Assembly: GCF_014646295.1 (NCBI RefSeq)
Contig: NZ_BMNE01000001.1
Coordinates: 1 to 64,000 of the forward strand
Direction: 5' to 3'
Source: Nocardia rhizosphaerihabitans
GTDB taxonomy: Bacteria > Actinomycetota > Actinomycetes > Mycobacteriales > Mycobacteriaceae
Length of the DNA stretch: 64,000 bases
In this document: piece by piece, positions 25,818-34,334 of the stretch
Numbering within the stretch: the first letter of the stretch is position 1
Layout: every line of letters starts with the position of its first letter
Position numbers and translations under genes: made by a program
The notes under the pieces: generated by a model
The model's database searches: none
Told to the model about the DNA's origin: nothing
Seen by the model: only the letters and a program-made list of their open reading frames with translations

Positions 25818-28328
25818 TCAGGCACTCCTGTCGGGACGGATGGTGGGGAGCGGCTGCCGGACTCGGGGTAGCCCCAGCCCGACGACGCTGTTGCGTGCCC
25901 GGCGGACGATGGCGATCGCGTCCGAGATGTGGGCCCTGTTATCTGCGGTGAGCTCATCGACGTCCGTCTCGATGCGTGCGATCAACCTGCGGATACGGCC
26001 GATTTCCTCGTCCGAGGGCATGGCCTCGCTCTTGGCCCAATCGTCAGCGGCGTCGAAGGCGCTGCGCAGCCGTTCCCGACTGCGCAGCAAATCTGCAAGG
26101 TAGGCCTCCAGATCCGGCAGATAGGACACGTCGGTGGAGAAGTGCGCGCAGCCCACGCAACGGAACCGGACGGGGCATTCCCCTCCGCCTGCGGCGACAT
26201 TGGTGGGCTCACTGCAACTTCCGTACGGGACAGCGACTTCACCGACCGCGCGACGCAGGTGCTCGGAATCCAACAGCGCCTTGGCTTCTCGCCAGATGCG
26301 GTTGCCGTGCCGGTCGAACTGCATTGTCGTCACTCGGTCGATCGCTTCCCGACGGCGCTTCTCCCCGACACGGTAGTACCCCTGTGTGGTGGACAGTTGC
26401 CGGTGATCCATGAGCTCACGCAGGACGTCGACCGCGACCCCGGCATCGGCGTGGCGTTGGGCGTAGGTATGGCGGTAGGCGTGGGGAAATATGCGCTTCT
26501 TGTCGAAGGGCAGCATCGTGATCACCGACTTGCCGCCTTCGTGAACGGTCGTCGGCACGAGGATGTCGGGCAGCGACGCGACCCAGTCTCGGTGGATGCC
26601 CTGGCAGGTATTGGTGTGGAACGCGACGGTGCCGTGCGGGTTTTTCGTCAGCCGTGGCAGCAGCTTCAACTGACCAGCAGGTTCGTGGGGGAACCTCGCT
26701 CGGATATGGGCTTGTTGGTGTTGGATCACCGATGCTGTGGCGAGGTTGATCGGTAGCCGGCGGCCGTTCCTGTTGGCTTTGAAGTTGTCGTAGACGAGGA
26801 CGGGCTGGCCCTGTTCGTCGTAGTCGAGACAGTCCAGCGGGAGTTGGCAGATCTCTTCGAGTCGACGGCCGGTATCGATCATCAGCTCGATCACGACGCG
26901 AATGTCGGTGCCAGAGCGAGCTTCCAGCGTGTCGAGGTTCGCGCACAGGGTCCGCATGACCTCGATCGGTAGATCGCGACCGGCCCGCTCCTCGGGTTCG
27001 TCGGGGATGTCGTCGGTGCTGAGCACGAAATCCTCGTGAAGTCCGTGCAAGGGTTGGCCCGGTCTGGTCAACCCCAGCGCGCGCATTCCAGCGAGAACCT
27101 GCTTGACGTCACGAACAACTCGGATCTGGTAGAGGAGGGTGATGGTCCCCTCGGCTCGAAGGAAGGCTATCCGGTTCAAGAAGTTCGTGATATCGGTCCG
27201 AGACAGCGCCGTGAGGTTGTCGCCGTGGTCGGGACATTGGAGGCGAAGGCTGCTCGACAGCATCGTCAGCGATTTGATCTTCACCTGGCAGCTGCCCTTG
27301 GCTTGGCGTCCGCGGCGTCGGGGCAGATCATTGGCTGCCCAGATCTTCGCGGCTTCGCGCAGCCAGGATTGCGAGATCGCGTCGAAACGCAGTGTGCCGC
27401 TGCCTGCCCCGAAGACCGCGACATTCCACTCGTCCTTGTGGCGTTCGGTCTCTGGAGTTGCCCGCAGCAGCCGGGCCGAGGTGACGAACTTCGTCAGCAC
27501 GTGCGCCACCTTCACGTCGAATCGGCGATTGAGACGACCCGGATCGATCTCCTCGATCGAGGCAACTTGTTCGGCGCGAACATGGTCGATGAGGGGGCGC
27601 AGCGTGACCGGGGATGTCTTGACGCCTTGCGCGACTCGCTGTTGCAGGCCGAACAGGATCTCGGCGACAACGCGGTCGGGCAGACCGCGCAAGCTTGCCT
27701 CCGCCTCGATGCTGATGGCTGATGTGGTTATGCGCCAGCGCATCTCGTCGGCATCTTCACCGTTGTGGCGGCGGAAGTTTCTCCAGTTGTTGCGATGGCC
27801 GTCGCAGTAGGGGGCGTTGCCGGGCTTGTCACGCGCGCAGGCGGCTACTTCGCAGGGGCCGAAACTGGGCAGTGCGACGACGACCGGGTGAGCCACGAAC
27901 TGATCCAGTGAAACCTTGAGGATGCTGACCCGCTGATTGTGGTGGGCGCTGCAGAGCCTCGATGTGCTTGATCCCCAAGGCCGTTGGCATTGTGGCACCG
28001 CGCAGCGACCGGTTCGCGCACGGCGAAGCTTGATGCGTTCGATGGCGAGGAACTCATCCATCGGCGGCTGACCTTCTCGCTCCCATCGAATCCGGCAGTG
28101 AGCACACAATGTTTGCTGCCCGCGGTAGACGACCGTGTCGCAGGCCGCCACGGGACACCGCCTCCACCCCAACACCGGATGGTCCTGGGGAAAAAACACG
28201 TACCGACGCTCGGCAGACCAGCCGAGCAATTCCAAGAAGTCCGAATCGATTGCAGCCCAAAGCCGCGCGACCTCGACGCCCTGCTCGGGAGAGTCCTGGT
28301 TCGCGGCGATAGAAGCCAACCCGCTCAT
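25818..28328 (-). CDS. Large tyrosine recombinase (TnpB-like of Tn554)
   Basis: 836 aa. The N-terminal half has several Cys clusters (CPVAACDTVVYRGQQTLCAH and CAVPQCQRPWG) that look zinc-binding. The C-terminal half is a phage-integrase-type catalytic domain: Arg in IDTGRRLEEICQLPLD, HAYRHTYAQRHAD, HRQLSTTQGYYRV with the Tyr nucleophile. A Cys cluster (GGECPVRFRCVGCAHF) follows the catalytic domain. It overlaps the upstream recombinase by 4 nt. Confidence 0.85.
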   Translation of the reverse strand: MSGLASIAANQDSPEQGVEVARLWAAIDSDFLELLGWSAERRYVFFPQDHPVLGWRRCPVAACDTVVYRGQQTLCAHCRIRWEREGQPPMDEFLAIERIKLRRARTGRCAVPQCQRPWGSSTSRLCSAHHNQRVSILKVSLDQFVAHPVVVALPSFGPCEVAACARDKPGNAPYCDGHRNNWRNFRRHNGEDADEMRWRITTSAISIEAEASLRGLPDRVVAEILFGLQQRVAQGVKTSPVTLRPLIDHVRAEQVASIEEIDPGRLNRRFDVKVAHVLTKFVTSARLLRATPETERHKDEWNVAVFGAGSGTLRFDAISQSWLREAAKIWAANDLPRRRGRQAKGSCQVKIKSLTMLSSSLRLQCPDHGDNLTALSRTDITNFLNRIAFLRAEGTITLLYQIRVVRDVKQVLAGMRALGLTRPGQPLHGLHEDFVLSTDDIPDEPEERAGRDLPIEVMRTLCANLDTLEARSGTDIRVVIELMIDTGRRLEEICQLPLDCLDYDEQGQPVLVYDNFKANRNGRRLPINLATASVIQHQQAHIRARFPHEPAGQLKLLPRLTKNPHGTVAFHTNTCQGIHRDWVASLPDILVPTTVHEGGKSVITMLPFDKKRIFPHAYRHTYAQRHADAGVAVDVLRELMDHRQLSTTQGYYRVGEKRRREAIDRVTTMQFDRHGNRIWREAKALLDSEHLRRAVGEVAVPYGSCSEPTNVAAGGGECPVRFRCVGCAHFSTDVSYLPDLEAYLADLLRSRERLRSAFDAADDWAKSEAMPSDEEIGRIRRLIARIETDVDELTADNRAHISDAIAIVRRARNSVVGLGLPRVRQPLPTIRPDRSA

Positions 28329-29479
28329 CGCAACTCCTCCGTGATCTCCCGCGGAGAGGGAATCCGTTCGATGGCTTTACGCAGCCGATCCGCCCCAGGA
28401 TGGAGGTACGGTTCGGCCGATGAGGGGCTCACGTGACCGAGGAGCGCTTGGATCTCATCGAGCGCAGCTCCGCTATCAGCGAGATTGCTGGCGAAGCCGT
28501 GTCTGCCCTGATGCGGCGAGATCGAGCGTGCCAGCCCCGCGCGCCGACACAACGCCGCGAACAATTCATTCAACGCATGAGGCGACATCGGCGCACCAAG
28601 AGGCTGCCGGAACAGGTTGACCAGCAGAAAATCGCACCCAGCCGCGGCCGGCTGCTCCTCACGTTCGAGGAGGTAGAGATCGAGTGCCCGGACGGTGAGA
28701 AAGTCCAACGGCACCGCCCGGGTGTACCTGGATTTTGCCCAGGCACCGTTCGGGTTGTCCCGGCGAACCACGTGCAGATGCGCGCCCTGGACAAGACAAT
28801 CGTGCACCGCATTGTCCGGCAGCAGATGCAGATCGCTGCGCCGCAAGCCCGTGGCCTCTCCACGCCGCAGCCCGACTCGCGCCAGCAGCAGCACGATCAG
28901 CCGGTCCCTGGCTGATCGGCACACCCGGAAAACCGCGACGATTTCAGAATCCATAGCCCGATCCACCGCCGTCTCAGGCTCGTGGAGGCGGTGCCGGGCC
29001 CGCAGACGGTATCGCAGACTGGTCGATTCGCCTTGTGCCACCGATGGCAGATCACGCGAATCGCCGATCTCGTAGAGCTGCTCGACCACCCAACCGGCTA
29101 CCTCTCTGGCTGCCGCAGCGAACATCAGGAAACCCCGGGTGGCAGTGAGAATTTGGTTGATTCGCGACTCACTACGAACCGGCTTCACCGTCGATCCCAT
29201 CACGACTCGGCTGCCACCGGCCGGAGTGTATTTCAGCCAGACGATGAACAAGCCCAGATCTCTTGCAGCTGTGCGCCATTCGCGACCACTACCCGCGCAC
29301 CAACGCAGAAACAGCGACACGCTCTCCGCGTAGGCCTTCGTTGTCGACTCGGCACGATCTCGGCCGAATCTCAACTCCAGCAGATACCGGTCAGCGACCG
29401 GCTCCACCTCATAGTCCTCGCTGATCACTGTCCAATACCGGCCACCCGACGGCATTCTCACCAGAAACGCCCGCACCAA
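28325..29479 (-). CDS. Tyrosine recombinase (TnpA-like of Tn554)
   Basis: 384 aa. SAM-like N-terminal domain (STTKAYAESVSLFLRWCAGS), then a catalytic domain with Arg in ARVGLRRGEATGLRRSDL, SPHQGRHGFASNLAD, LLGHVSPSSAEPYLHPG carrying the Tyr. The listed start is a TTG followed by GTG; ATG at 29455 is a plausible alternative. It works with the two downstream proteins. Confidence 0.85.
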   Translation of the reverse strand: MVRAFLVRMPSGGRYWTVISEDYEVEPVADRYLLELRFGRDRAESTTKAYAESVSLFLRWCAGSGREWRTAARDLGLFIVWLKYTPAGGSRVVMGSTVKPVRSESRINQILTATRGFLMFAAAAREVAGWVVEQLYEIGDSRDLPSVAQGESTSLRYRLRARHRLHEPETAVDRAMDSEIVAVFRVCRSARDRLIVLLLARVGLRRGEATGLRRSDLHLLPDNAVHDCLVQGAHLHVVRRDNPNGAWAKSRYTRAVPLDFLTVRALDLYLLEREEQPAAAGCDFLLVNLFRQPLGAPMSPHALNELFAALCRRAGLARSISPHQGRHGFASNLADSGAALDEIQALLGHVSPSSAEPYLHPGADRLRKAIERIPSPREITEELR

Positions 29480-29705
29480 GTCCTCCGCTCTCCGTCCTCA
29501 CTTCGACACGGAGCCACAGAGCTACACACCCCAAAGAACCGTCGCAAAACCACGCCGGAGTGTCATTGACGCAACACCCCGACGCAGGTCACGTACCCCG
29601 AGAGAACCATCCAGCAGCGGATCAGCGATCTGCTCGTCTGCCACGGCATCATGCGCACCACGCGGCGTCACGATAGCCCCGATTGATCAGTTGGATTGCC
29701 CTGGA

Positions 29706-30680
29706 TCAGGAAGGTAGTCCGACCTCGTCGGGCGTCTTGTCGGTGCGGATCCCGCGGAAGCTGGGGTGCCGCAGCAGCCCGTCGCCACTCACCTCGCGGT
29801 ACTCGATGTCTGCGACGAACACCGGCTCGACCCACCACGCAGCCCGCGTCACCGCCGGCGGCGGCGGGTCGTCGAGTGGGCTGGTTTCGCGGCGGACTTC
29901 CTCGAGGGCGGCGCGGATGCTGCGCCGGGCCTCGGTGGTGAACCCTGTCCCGACCCCGCCGATGCAGTGCAGGTGGCCCTCGGGGGTGTGCCCGGCCAGG
30001 ACCAGCCCGCCGAAGGTGGCGGCGTTGGGGCCGGTGCCGGGGACCGCGCCGACGATGATCGCCTCGGTCGTGGCCCGCAGGACTGTCTTGATCCAGGCCG
30101 AGGACCGTTTGCCGGGCTCGTAGATCGAGTCGCCGCGCTTGCAGACGATGCCCTCGAGCCCGGAGTCGGCGGCCAAGTGCAGCAGTTGGCCGGCGTCGAC
30201 CTCGGCCAGTGACCAGGTCGGCGGAACCCGCACCCGCGCACCGTCATCGAGGCCCAGCTCGGTCAGCGCCACGCGCCGCGACCAGTACGGGTCGGCGACG
30301 AGCATCTCGTCGTCGAGGCCGAGTAGGTCGAAAATGATGTAGTCGACGCGGATCTCGGCGATCAGCGTGGGCGAGGGGCGTCCGACGTGCATGCGCCGCT
30401 GCAGCCGGGAGAACGAGGGGGCGCCGCGGGCGTCGGGGGCGACGAGCTCGCCGTCGAGCAGGATCGACCGGCCCTCGGTGACCTCGGCCAGGGCGGCGAC
30501 GACCTCGGGGTAGGAGCCGGTGATCTCGCGTAGATTGCGGCTCCACAAGCTGACACCGTCGGACCCGCACCGGGTGATCGCGCGGACGCCGTCCCATTTC
30601 ATTTCCGCGGTCCATCCACCTGGCGGCCGTGGTGGCCGTCCGGGTTTGGCCAGCATCGGTGCCGGCACCGTGAGACCCAC
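29706..30680 (-). CDS. ATP-dependent DNA ligase (LigC/LigD-like)
   Basis: 324 aa, a stand-alone ligase core. The adenylated Lys is Lys28 in EMKWDGVRA (motif I); SILLDGELVA is motif III, EGIVCKRGDSIYEPGKRS motifs IV-V region, and an OB-fold follows (EAIIVGAVPGTGPN, HLHCIGGVGTGF). Actinobacteria carry several such ligases for non-homologous end joining and backup nick sealing. No Ku gene is nearby. Confidence 0.87.
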   Translation of the reverse strand: MGLTVPAPMLAKPGRPPRPPGGWTAEMKWDGVRAITRCGSDGVSLWSRNLREITGSYPEVVAALAEVTEGRSILLDGELVAPDARGAPSFSRLQRRMHVGRPSPTLIAEIRVDYIIFDLLGLDDEMLVADPYWSRRVALTELGLDDGARVRVPPTWSLAEVDAGQLLHLAADSGLEGIVCKRGDSIYEPGKRSSAWIKTVLRATTEAIIVGAVPGTGPNAATFGGLVLAGHTPEGHLHCIGGVGTGFTTEARRSIRAALEEVRRETSPLDDPPPPAVTRAAWWVEPVFVADIEYREVSGDGLLRHPSFRGIRTDKTPDEVGLPS

Positions 30681-30818
30681 AAGATCAGCCTAAGCCCGCT
30701 GCGGCGTTGTCCCGGTCGGGCGCGGGATCCTCGGCGCGGCAATGTCGGTCAGCCCGGGTGCGGGCTTATTCTGCGCTGGTAGGCGCGTTTCCTCTTCGAA
30801 CGAGAGCGAGGCCCGGTC

Positions 30819-31010
30819 ATGGCAGGCAAGTTCGAGATCTTCGCCGATGCGGCGGGTAAGTTCCGGTGGCGGCTCAAGGCCGGCAACAGCGAGATCATCG
30901 CCCAGTCCCAGGCCTATGAGTCCAAGGACGCGGCGAAGAAGGGCATCTCCTCGGTGCAGACCAACGCCGCCGGCGCCACCCTGGTCGACCTCACCACCGC
31001 GGCGACGTAG
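30819..31010 (+). CDS. DUF1508 (YegP-like) protein
   Basis: 63 aa, a single DUF1508 unit: KFEIFADAAGKFRWRLKAGN, EIIAQSQAYESKDAAKKG and a closing AAGATLVDL. Many bacteria carry tandem versions; here it is one repeat. Role unknown. It is the intact counterpart of the frameshifted copy at 18839-18993. Confidence 0.82.
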   Translation: MAGKFEIFADAAGKFRWRLKAGNSEIIAQSQAYESKDAAKKGISSVQTNAAGATLVDLTTAAT

Positions 31011-31086
31011 CCCTCGCGCAGGGCCGCTCTCTGCCGACCTCGGCGGGGTGGGATCCGTCCTCGATAGCGTGGTCGCCGAATACCGC

Positions 31087-31315
31087 GTGACCTGGTATTC
31101 GGGCGAACGCCAGGTCACCGAATCCGCAGAAACCCGGATCCCAGCCGACATCTCACCGGTGCCGGGTATGCGGCCGGATCGTGCCCGGCTCACGCCGGTG
31201 CCTGGAAAAGTCGGTGGGTCGGTGCAGCTTTCGACTGGTCAACCCACCGACCTCGAAACCACCGAGCACAGATGATGCTGGGCGACCTCGGCTTGTGCCG
31301 ACATCGCCCAGCATC
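31087..31315. terminator. Series of three hairpins in a 330-bp gene-free gap
   Basis: Three perfect stems follow one another: GTGACCTGG/CCAGGTCAC (31087-31118), GTCGGTGGGT/ACCCACCGAC (31210-31251) and GATGCTGGGCGA/TCGCCCAGCATC (31274-31315), the last followed by GGTTTGTTTTC. The third looks like a genuine terminator for convergent transcription from both sides. The first two may be structured RNA or more terminators. No gene is seen in 31011-31341. Confidence 0.6.
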
Positions 31316-31341
31316 GGTTTGTTTTCAGGCAGGTGGAGTTG

Positions 31342-32460
31342 TTAAGGCTTGGTCGGTCCTTGGAAAGGCGGATCGATCACCGCGAGGTTGCCCTGGGACT
31401 GTTCGGTGGTCGAGTTGTGCCGACGGGTGTGTTCGACGGCGCGTCCTTCGAATTTGAGCAGCGGGGCGACATCGGTGGGGTCGTCGACGTAGATGATGGC
31501 ATTGGGTTCCTCCTGCTTGTCGTCGGGCAGATAGACCGCGAAGGCCTCGGCGACCGAGCGCAGCTCTTCCAGGACCGCGTCCGAGGCCGACATCTGCTGG
31601 TCGCGGTCGGCGTAGTCACCGATCGCGTCCATGGCGGCTTCGAGGAAACCGCCGGACTCGCACGCGGTTTCGGTGAGCAGCACCCCGTTCATGCGGGTAT
31701 CGGTGGGACGCACCCGCCCGCAGGTGTCATCGACGATGACGATCGGGCGCGCGGAGTGGCGGCCACCAACGGCCATGAGCCGCAATAGCACCCACAGTTG
31801 GGTGCGGTCGAGGTTGCCCGCGGCCGGCGAGAGGTAGCTGCTGGAGATGCTCACGTCGAACTCCGCAGGGTCGAACACCTCGTCGATCAGCTTGTTCCAG
31901 TTACGATCCGGACGTTCAGTGAGCGCCGGTGCACACCGCGAGGTGCTCGACAAGCTGTTCCAGGCGCTGCGCCAGGCCGCAGCCGTGCGCTGCCAATGCG
32001 ACGGCGTGTTCACCGAGGTCGCCGAGACGAACGCCCAGATCCGGTGGGCGTTGTTGATGCGTTGCTGGGAGTCGATGAAGGTCAGGTGGCAGGTGCTGGC
32101 CAAGGTGTCGGTCGAGCGGTAGGACCGCCACGCCACGACAGTGTTGTCCTGTTCGGCCGGCAGTTGACGGCGCAGCTCGGCCAGCAACTTGGCGAACTGG
32201 TCAGCTCGGGTGGCGGGATCGGTGCAGTAGGTCGGCTCGATGTCTCGACCCGAACAACGTTGGGCCGCGCGCGGCGCGGGCGGGGCCGCGATGTCGTGCC
32301 CGGCGATCAGTCCCAGGATGTGCTCGACATCGGCATCGGTGGCGTGGCGTTGCACCGACCGCGCCCCCGGGCTTCCCAGTGACGATTCGGCGATCAGCCG
32401 CTGGATGTCGCAGAACTCATCAGGCATCTGACCCCCTTGGGTGTCGTGTTGTTCGTTCAT
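31342..32460 (-). CDS. Hypothetical protein coupled to a sigma-like gene
   Basis: 372 aa from ATG 32460, whose A is also the last base of the upstream TAA. No recognised domain. The middle contains RPIVIVDDTCGRVRPTDTRM and HLTFIDSQQRINNAHRIWAF; the C-terminus has NAIIYVDDPTDVAPLLKFEG. It appears soluble. Coupling to the sigma-like gene suggests a regulator of that factor or a protein needed in equal amount. Confidence 0.6.
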   Translation of the reverse strand: MNEQHDTQGGQMPDEFCDIQRLIAESSLGSPGARSVQRHATDADVEHILGLIAGHDIAAPPAPRAAQRCSGRDIEPTYCTDPATRADQFAKLLAELRRQLPAEQDNTVVAWRSYRSTDTLASTCHLTFIDSQQRINNAHRIWAFVSATSVNTPSHWQRTAAAWRSAWNSLSSTSRCAPALTERPDRNWNKLIDEVFDPAEFDVSISSSYLSPAAGNLDRTQLWVLLRLMAVGGRHSARPIVIVDDTCGRVRPTDTRMNGVLLTETACESGGFLEAAMDAIGDYADRDQQMSASDAVLEELRSVAEAFAVYLPDDKQEEPNAIIYVDDPTDVAPLLKFEGRAVEHTRRHNSTTEQSQGNLAVIDPPFQGPTKP

Positions 32461-33347
32461 TAGGAGTTCCTCACCGAAGCAAGTCGATTGACCCAGGCGA
32501 ACTTGCGTTGCAGACGTTCCCACCGGTGCGCCACAGCCTTGGGGCTCAACTCCCCGTCCAGAAATTCGGAGATATCGACGGCGGTGTGGCCCAACAGCTT
32601 CGACCAGACGATGAAGCGTTCGACCTCGGTGAGCTCGTCCATGTGCTCGCGGATCACCTCGCGCTCGAGCACCGCGATCTCCGGGTCCGGGTAGATCCCC
32701 ACCGGATTGGACCTGTCGAAGGCCAGCGAACCCGCATCCGGCCAGTCGTAGCGGTCCGAGGCCGCCAGCACGATCGCCTTCTCCCGGCGGCGGTGCTTGC
32801 GGAATTCGTTGGCAAAGCCGTAGGTACACGACCCGACGAAGTAGGACTTCAGGCTCAGCCGCCCCGGGCCCGGCATCCAGCCGACACCGGCTTGCAGTTC
32901 CTGCTGGACCTTGACCGCCGCTTCGGCCACGGCCGGATGCACGATCTCACGCCGGTGCAGCTCATCGACCGCCAGCCGCCGCCGTTCGGCCTCCGACGCC
33001 GCGGGTTTCAGCGCGATCCCCTTGTCCCACAAGACCGAGAAGATCCGGCCGCTGCGTGACCAGGTGTCCAGCACCACCGAGCCGTGCTTGACCAGCGTGA
33101 TCACCGACTCGGTCCAGACCGGGCCGCAGAATCCGGCGGCGGCAAGCCGGTCATAGAGGCGCATATCCCCGGCCACGCGGTCGAGGTCGTCGGCCACCTC
33201 GTCGGCGGCGAAGTCGTAGTCGGTGTCGGTGGACAGGTCCCAGACCACCTGCTCGGCCGTCGAGAGCACCAGATCCTGCTCAGCCGTTGTCAGCTCGTTC
33301 CTACGCTCGGGTGTCCCGGATCCGGAGCCATCGTCCCGCCACGCCAT
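32460..33347 (-). CDS. Sigma-70-like DNA-binding protein
   Basis: 295 aa with GGAGG 6 nt before ATG 33347. The C-terminal 80 residues look like sigma region 4 (ELTEVERFIVWSKLLGHTAV, then EFLDGELSPKAVAHRWERLQ). The central LSLKSYFVGSCTYGFANEFRKHRRRE resembles the region 2-like helix of atypical actinobacterial sigma proteins. The N-terminal YDRLAAAGFCGPVWTESV is characteristic of that poorly studied group. It may direct transcription of a small regulon. Confidence 0.6.
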   Translation of the reverse strand: MAWRDDGSGSGTPERRNELTTAEQDLVLSTAEQVVWDLSTDTDYDFAADEVADDLDRVAGDMRLYDRLAAAGFCGPVWTESVITLVKHGSVVLDTWSRSGRIFSVLWDKGIALKPAASEAERRRLAVDELHRREIVHPAVAEAAVKVQQELQAGVGWMPGPGRLSLKSYFVGSCTYGFANEFRKHRRREKAIVLAASDRYDWPDAGSLAFDRSNPVGIYPDPEIAVLEREVIREHMDELTEVERFIVWSKLLGHTAVDISEFLDGELSPKAVAHRWERLQRKFAWVNRLASVRNS

Positions 33348-33567
33348 GTGTACCTCCGCCTGTAGACCTGCGACCGAGCGTGTACCCGATCGCCCAACTG
33401 CGACGCGCGAGTGCGGGCGTCAGCAACGTTGTAGGCATCGAGGTCCACCGAAATCCCCACCGGTTCGGGAAAGCGCGATTTCTCATTGAAAACGCTCTGT
33501 AGCGGGGACTTCCGACCTCCATCGTGCCTACCACCTTGTGCGAACGACATCGATGGAGGAGCACGAG

Positions 33568-33951
33568 ATGACCACCGAAGAGCAGCCCGAGACAACCAGC
33601 GGCATCCCCGCGCCTGTCGCGGCGAAACGGCCCGCGATCGAGATCACCATCCGCTTCGACACCGACCAGCTCGCCGAGCTGGCTGGCCTCGTGCAGGGTA
33701 GCCCGGCCGAAAGCAGCCCCGTGCCGGTGATGCCGAGCACCGCCCTCACCGGCACGGAGGCCAATCTGCCTGCAGTGACACCGGACCCGATGCCACCACC
33801 GAAGGAGGAACGAGACCTGCCCCCGCTGGTCGCGCTGGGGATCGCGATGTCGCTGGCGATCGCAGCCGGTGTACTGGTCGACTGGCAGGCCGCGGTCACC
33901 GTGCTGGTGATCGTGCTCGAACTGTTCGTGGTATTCCGCGACGGCAAATAG
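33568..33951 (+). CDS. Small membrane protein
   Basis: 127 aa from ATG 33568, chosen because GGAGG lies about 9 nt upstream; ATGs at 33538 and 33553 are in frame but lack it. An acidic/Pro-rich N-terminus is followed by two adjacent hydrophobic segments at the C-terminus (LVALGIAMSLAIAAGVLVDW and AAVTVLVIVLELFVVF). Function unknown. Confidence 0.6.
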   Translation: MTTEEQPETTSGIPAPVAAKRPAIEITIRFDTDQLAELAGLVQGSPAESSPVPVMPSTALTGTEANLPAVTPDPMPPPKEERDLPPLVALGIAMSLAIAAGVLVDWQAAVTVLVIVLELFVVFRDGK

Positions 33952-33964
33952 CGTCGTGCATGAT

Positions 33965-33997
33965 GAGGCCGCCTCCCTTGACCAGGGTGGCGGCCTC
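33965..33997 (+). terminator. Hairpin after the small membrane protein
   Basis: Perfect stem GAGGCCGCC / GGCGGCCTC begins 13 bp after the stop at 33951. A probable intrinsic terminator. Confidence 0.65.
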
Positions 33998-34093
33998 TCC
34001 GGTAACGAACGCGCCCACTGGACACCGGAACAGCATCAGGACTGGACTGACGCCGAGGACGAGCTGTAGCAGGGATACCGACCCGCCCAGCCT

Positions 34094-34312
34094 GTGTGCG
34101 AGTTGATCGCCGCGGTGCCACCGTTCGGCATCGACCGGCCAGGCTGGGTCTGTACAGAGTCGAACTTCGAGCTGCCCGACTGCACCACCGTCGACCGCGA
34201 GCTACACGGCGCGCAGGTGCGACTGGTCGACCGTGAGGCCCGCGGTCTGGACGACGACGAGGACCGCGCCTACATCTACGAGCTGCGCCGAGCGCGCGGG
34301 CGCCTCAACTGA
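34094..34312 (+). CDS. Small acidic hypothetical protein
   Basis: 72 aa from GTG 34094. Two Cys (CELIAA, GWVCTES and LPDCTT give three in all) and an acidic/basic helical C-terminus (REARGLDDDEDRAYIYELRR). No family recognised; the codon pattern looks coding. Confidence 0.4.
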   Translation: MCELIAAVPPFGIDRPGWVCTESNFELPDCTTVDRELHGAQVRLVDREARGLDDDEDRAYIYELRRARGRLN

Positions 34313-34334
34313 TTGGCCGGCACCTCTACGTCTA

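Larger units (their letters stand above)
25297..29479 (-). mobile_element. Tn554-like three-gene recombinase module
   Basis: Two different tyrosine recombinases and a DUF6262 protein lie in the order A-B-C with coupled junctions. Tn554 elements insert site-specifically, have no terminal inverted repeats and make no target duplication, so the element ends cannot be fixed from this window alone. The listed limits are only the coding block. No obvious cargo is enclosed by it. Confidence 0.75.

Noticed and set aside
29562..29576. TGTCATTGACGC considered as a transposon tip on the left
   Set aside because: It matches only TGTCA and lacks the internal half-sites.
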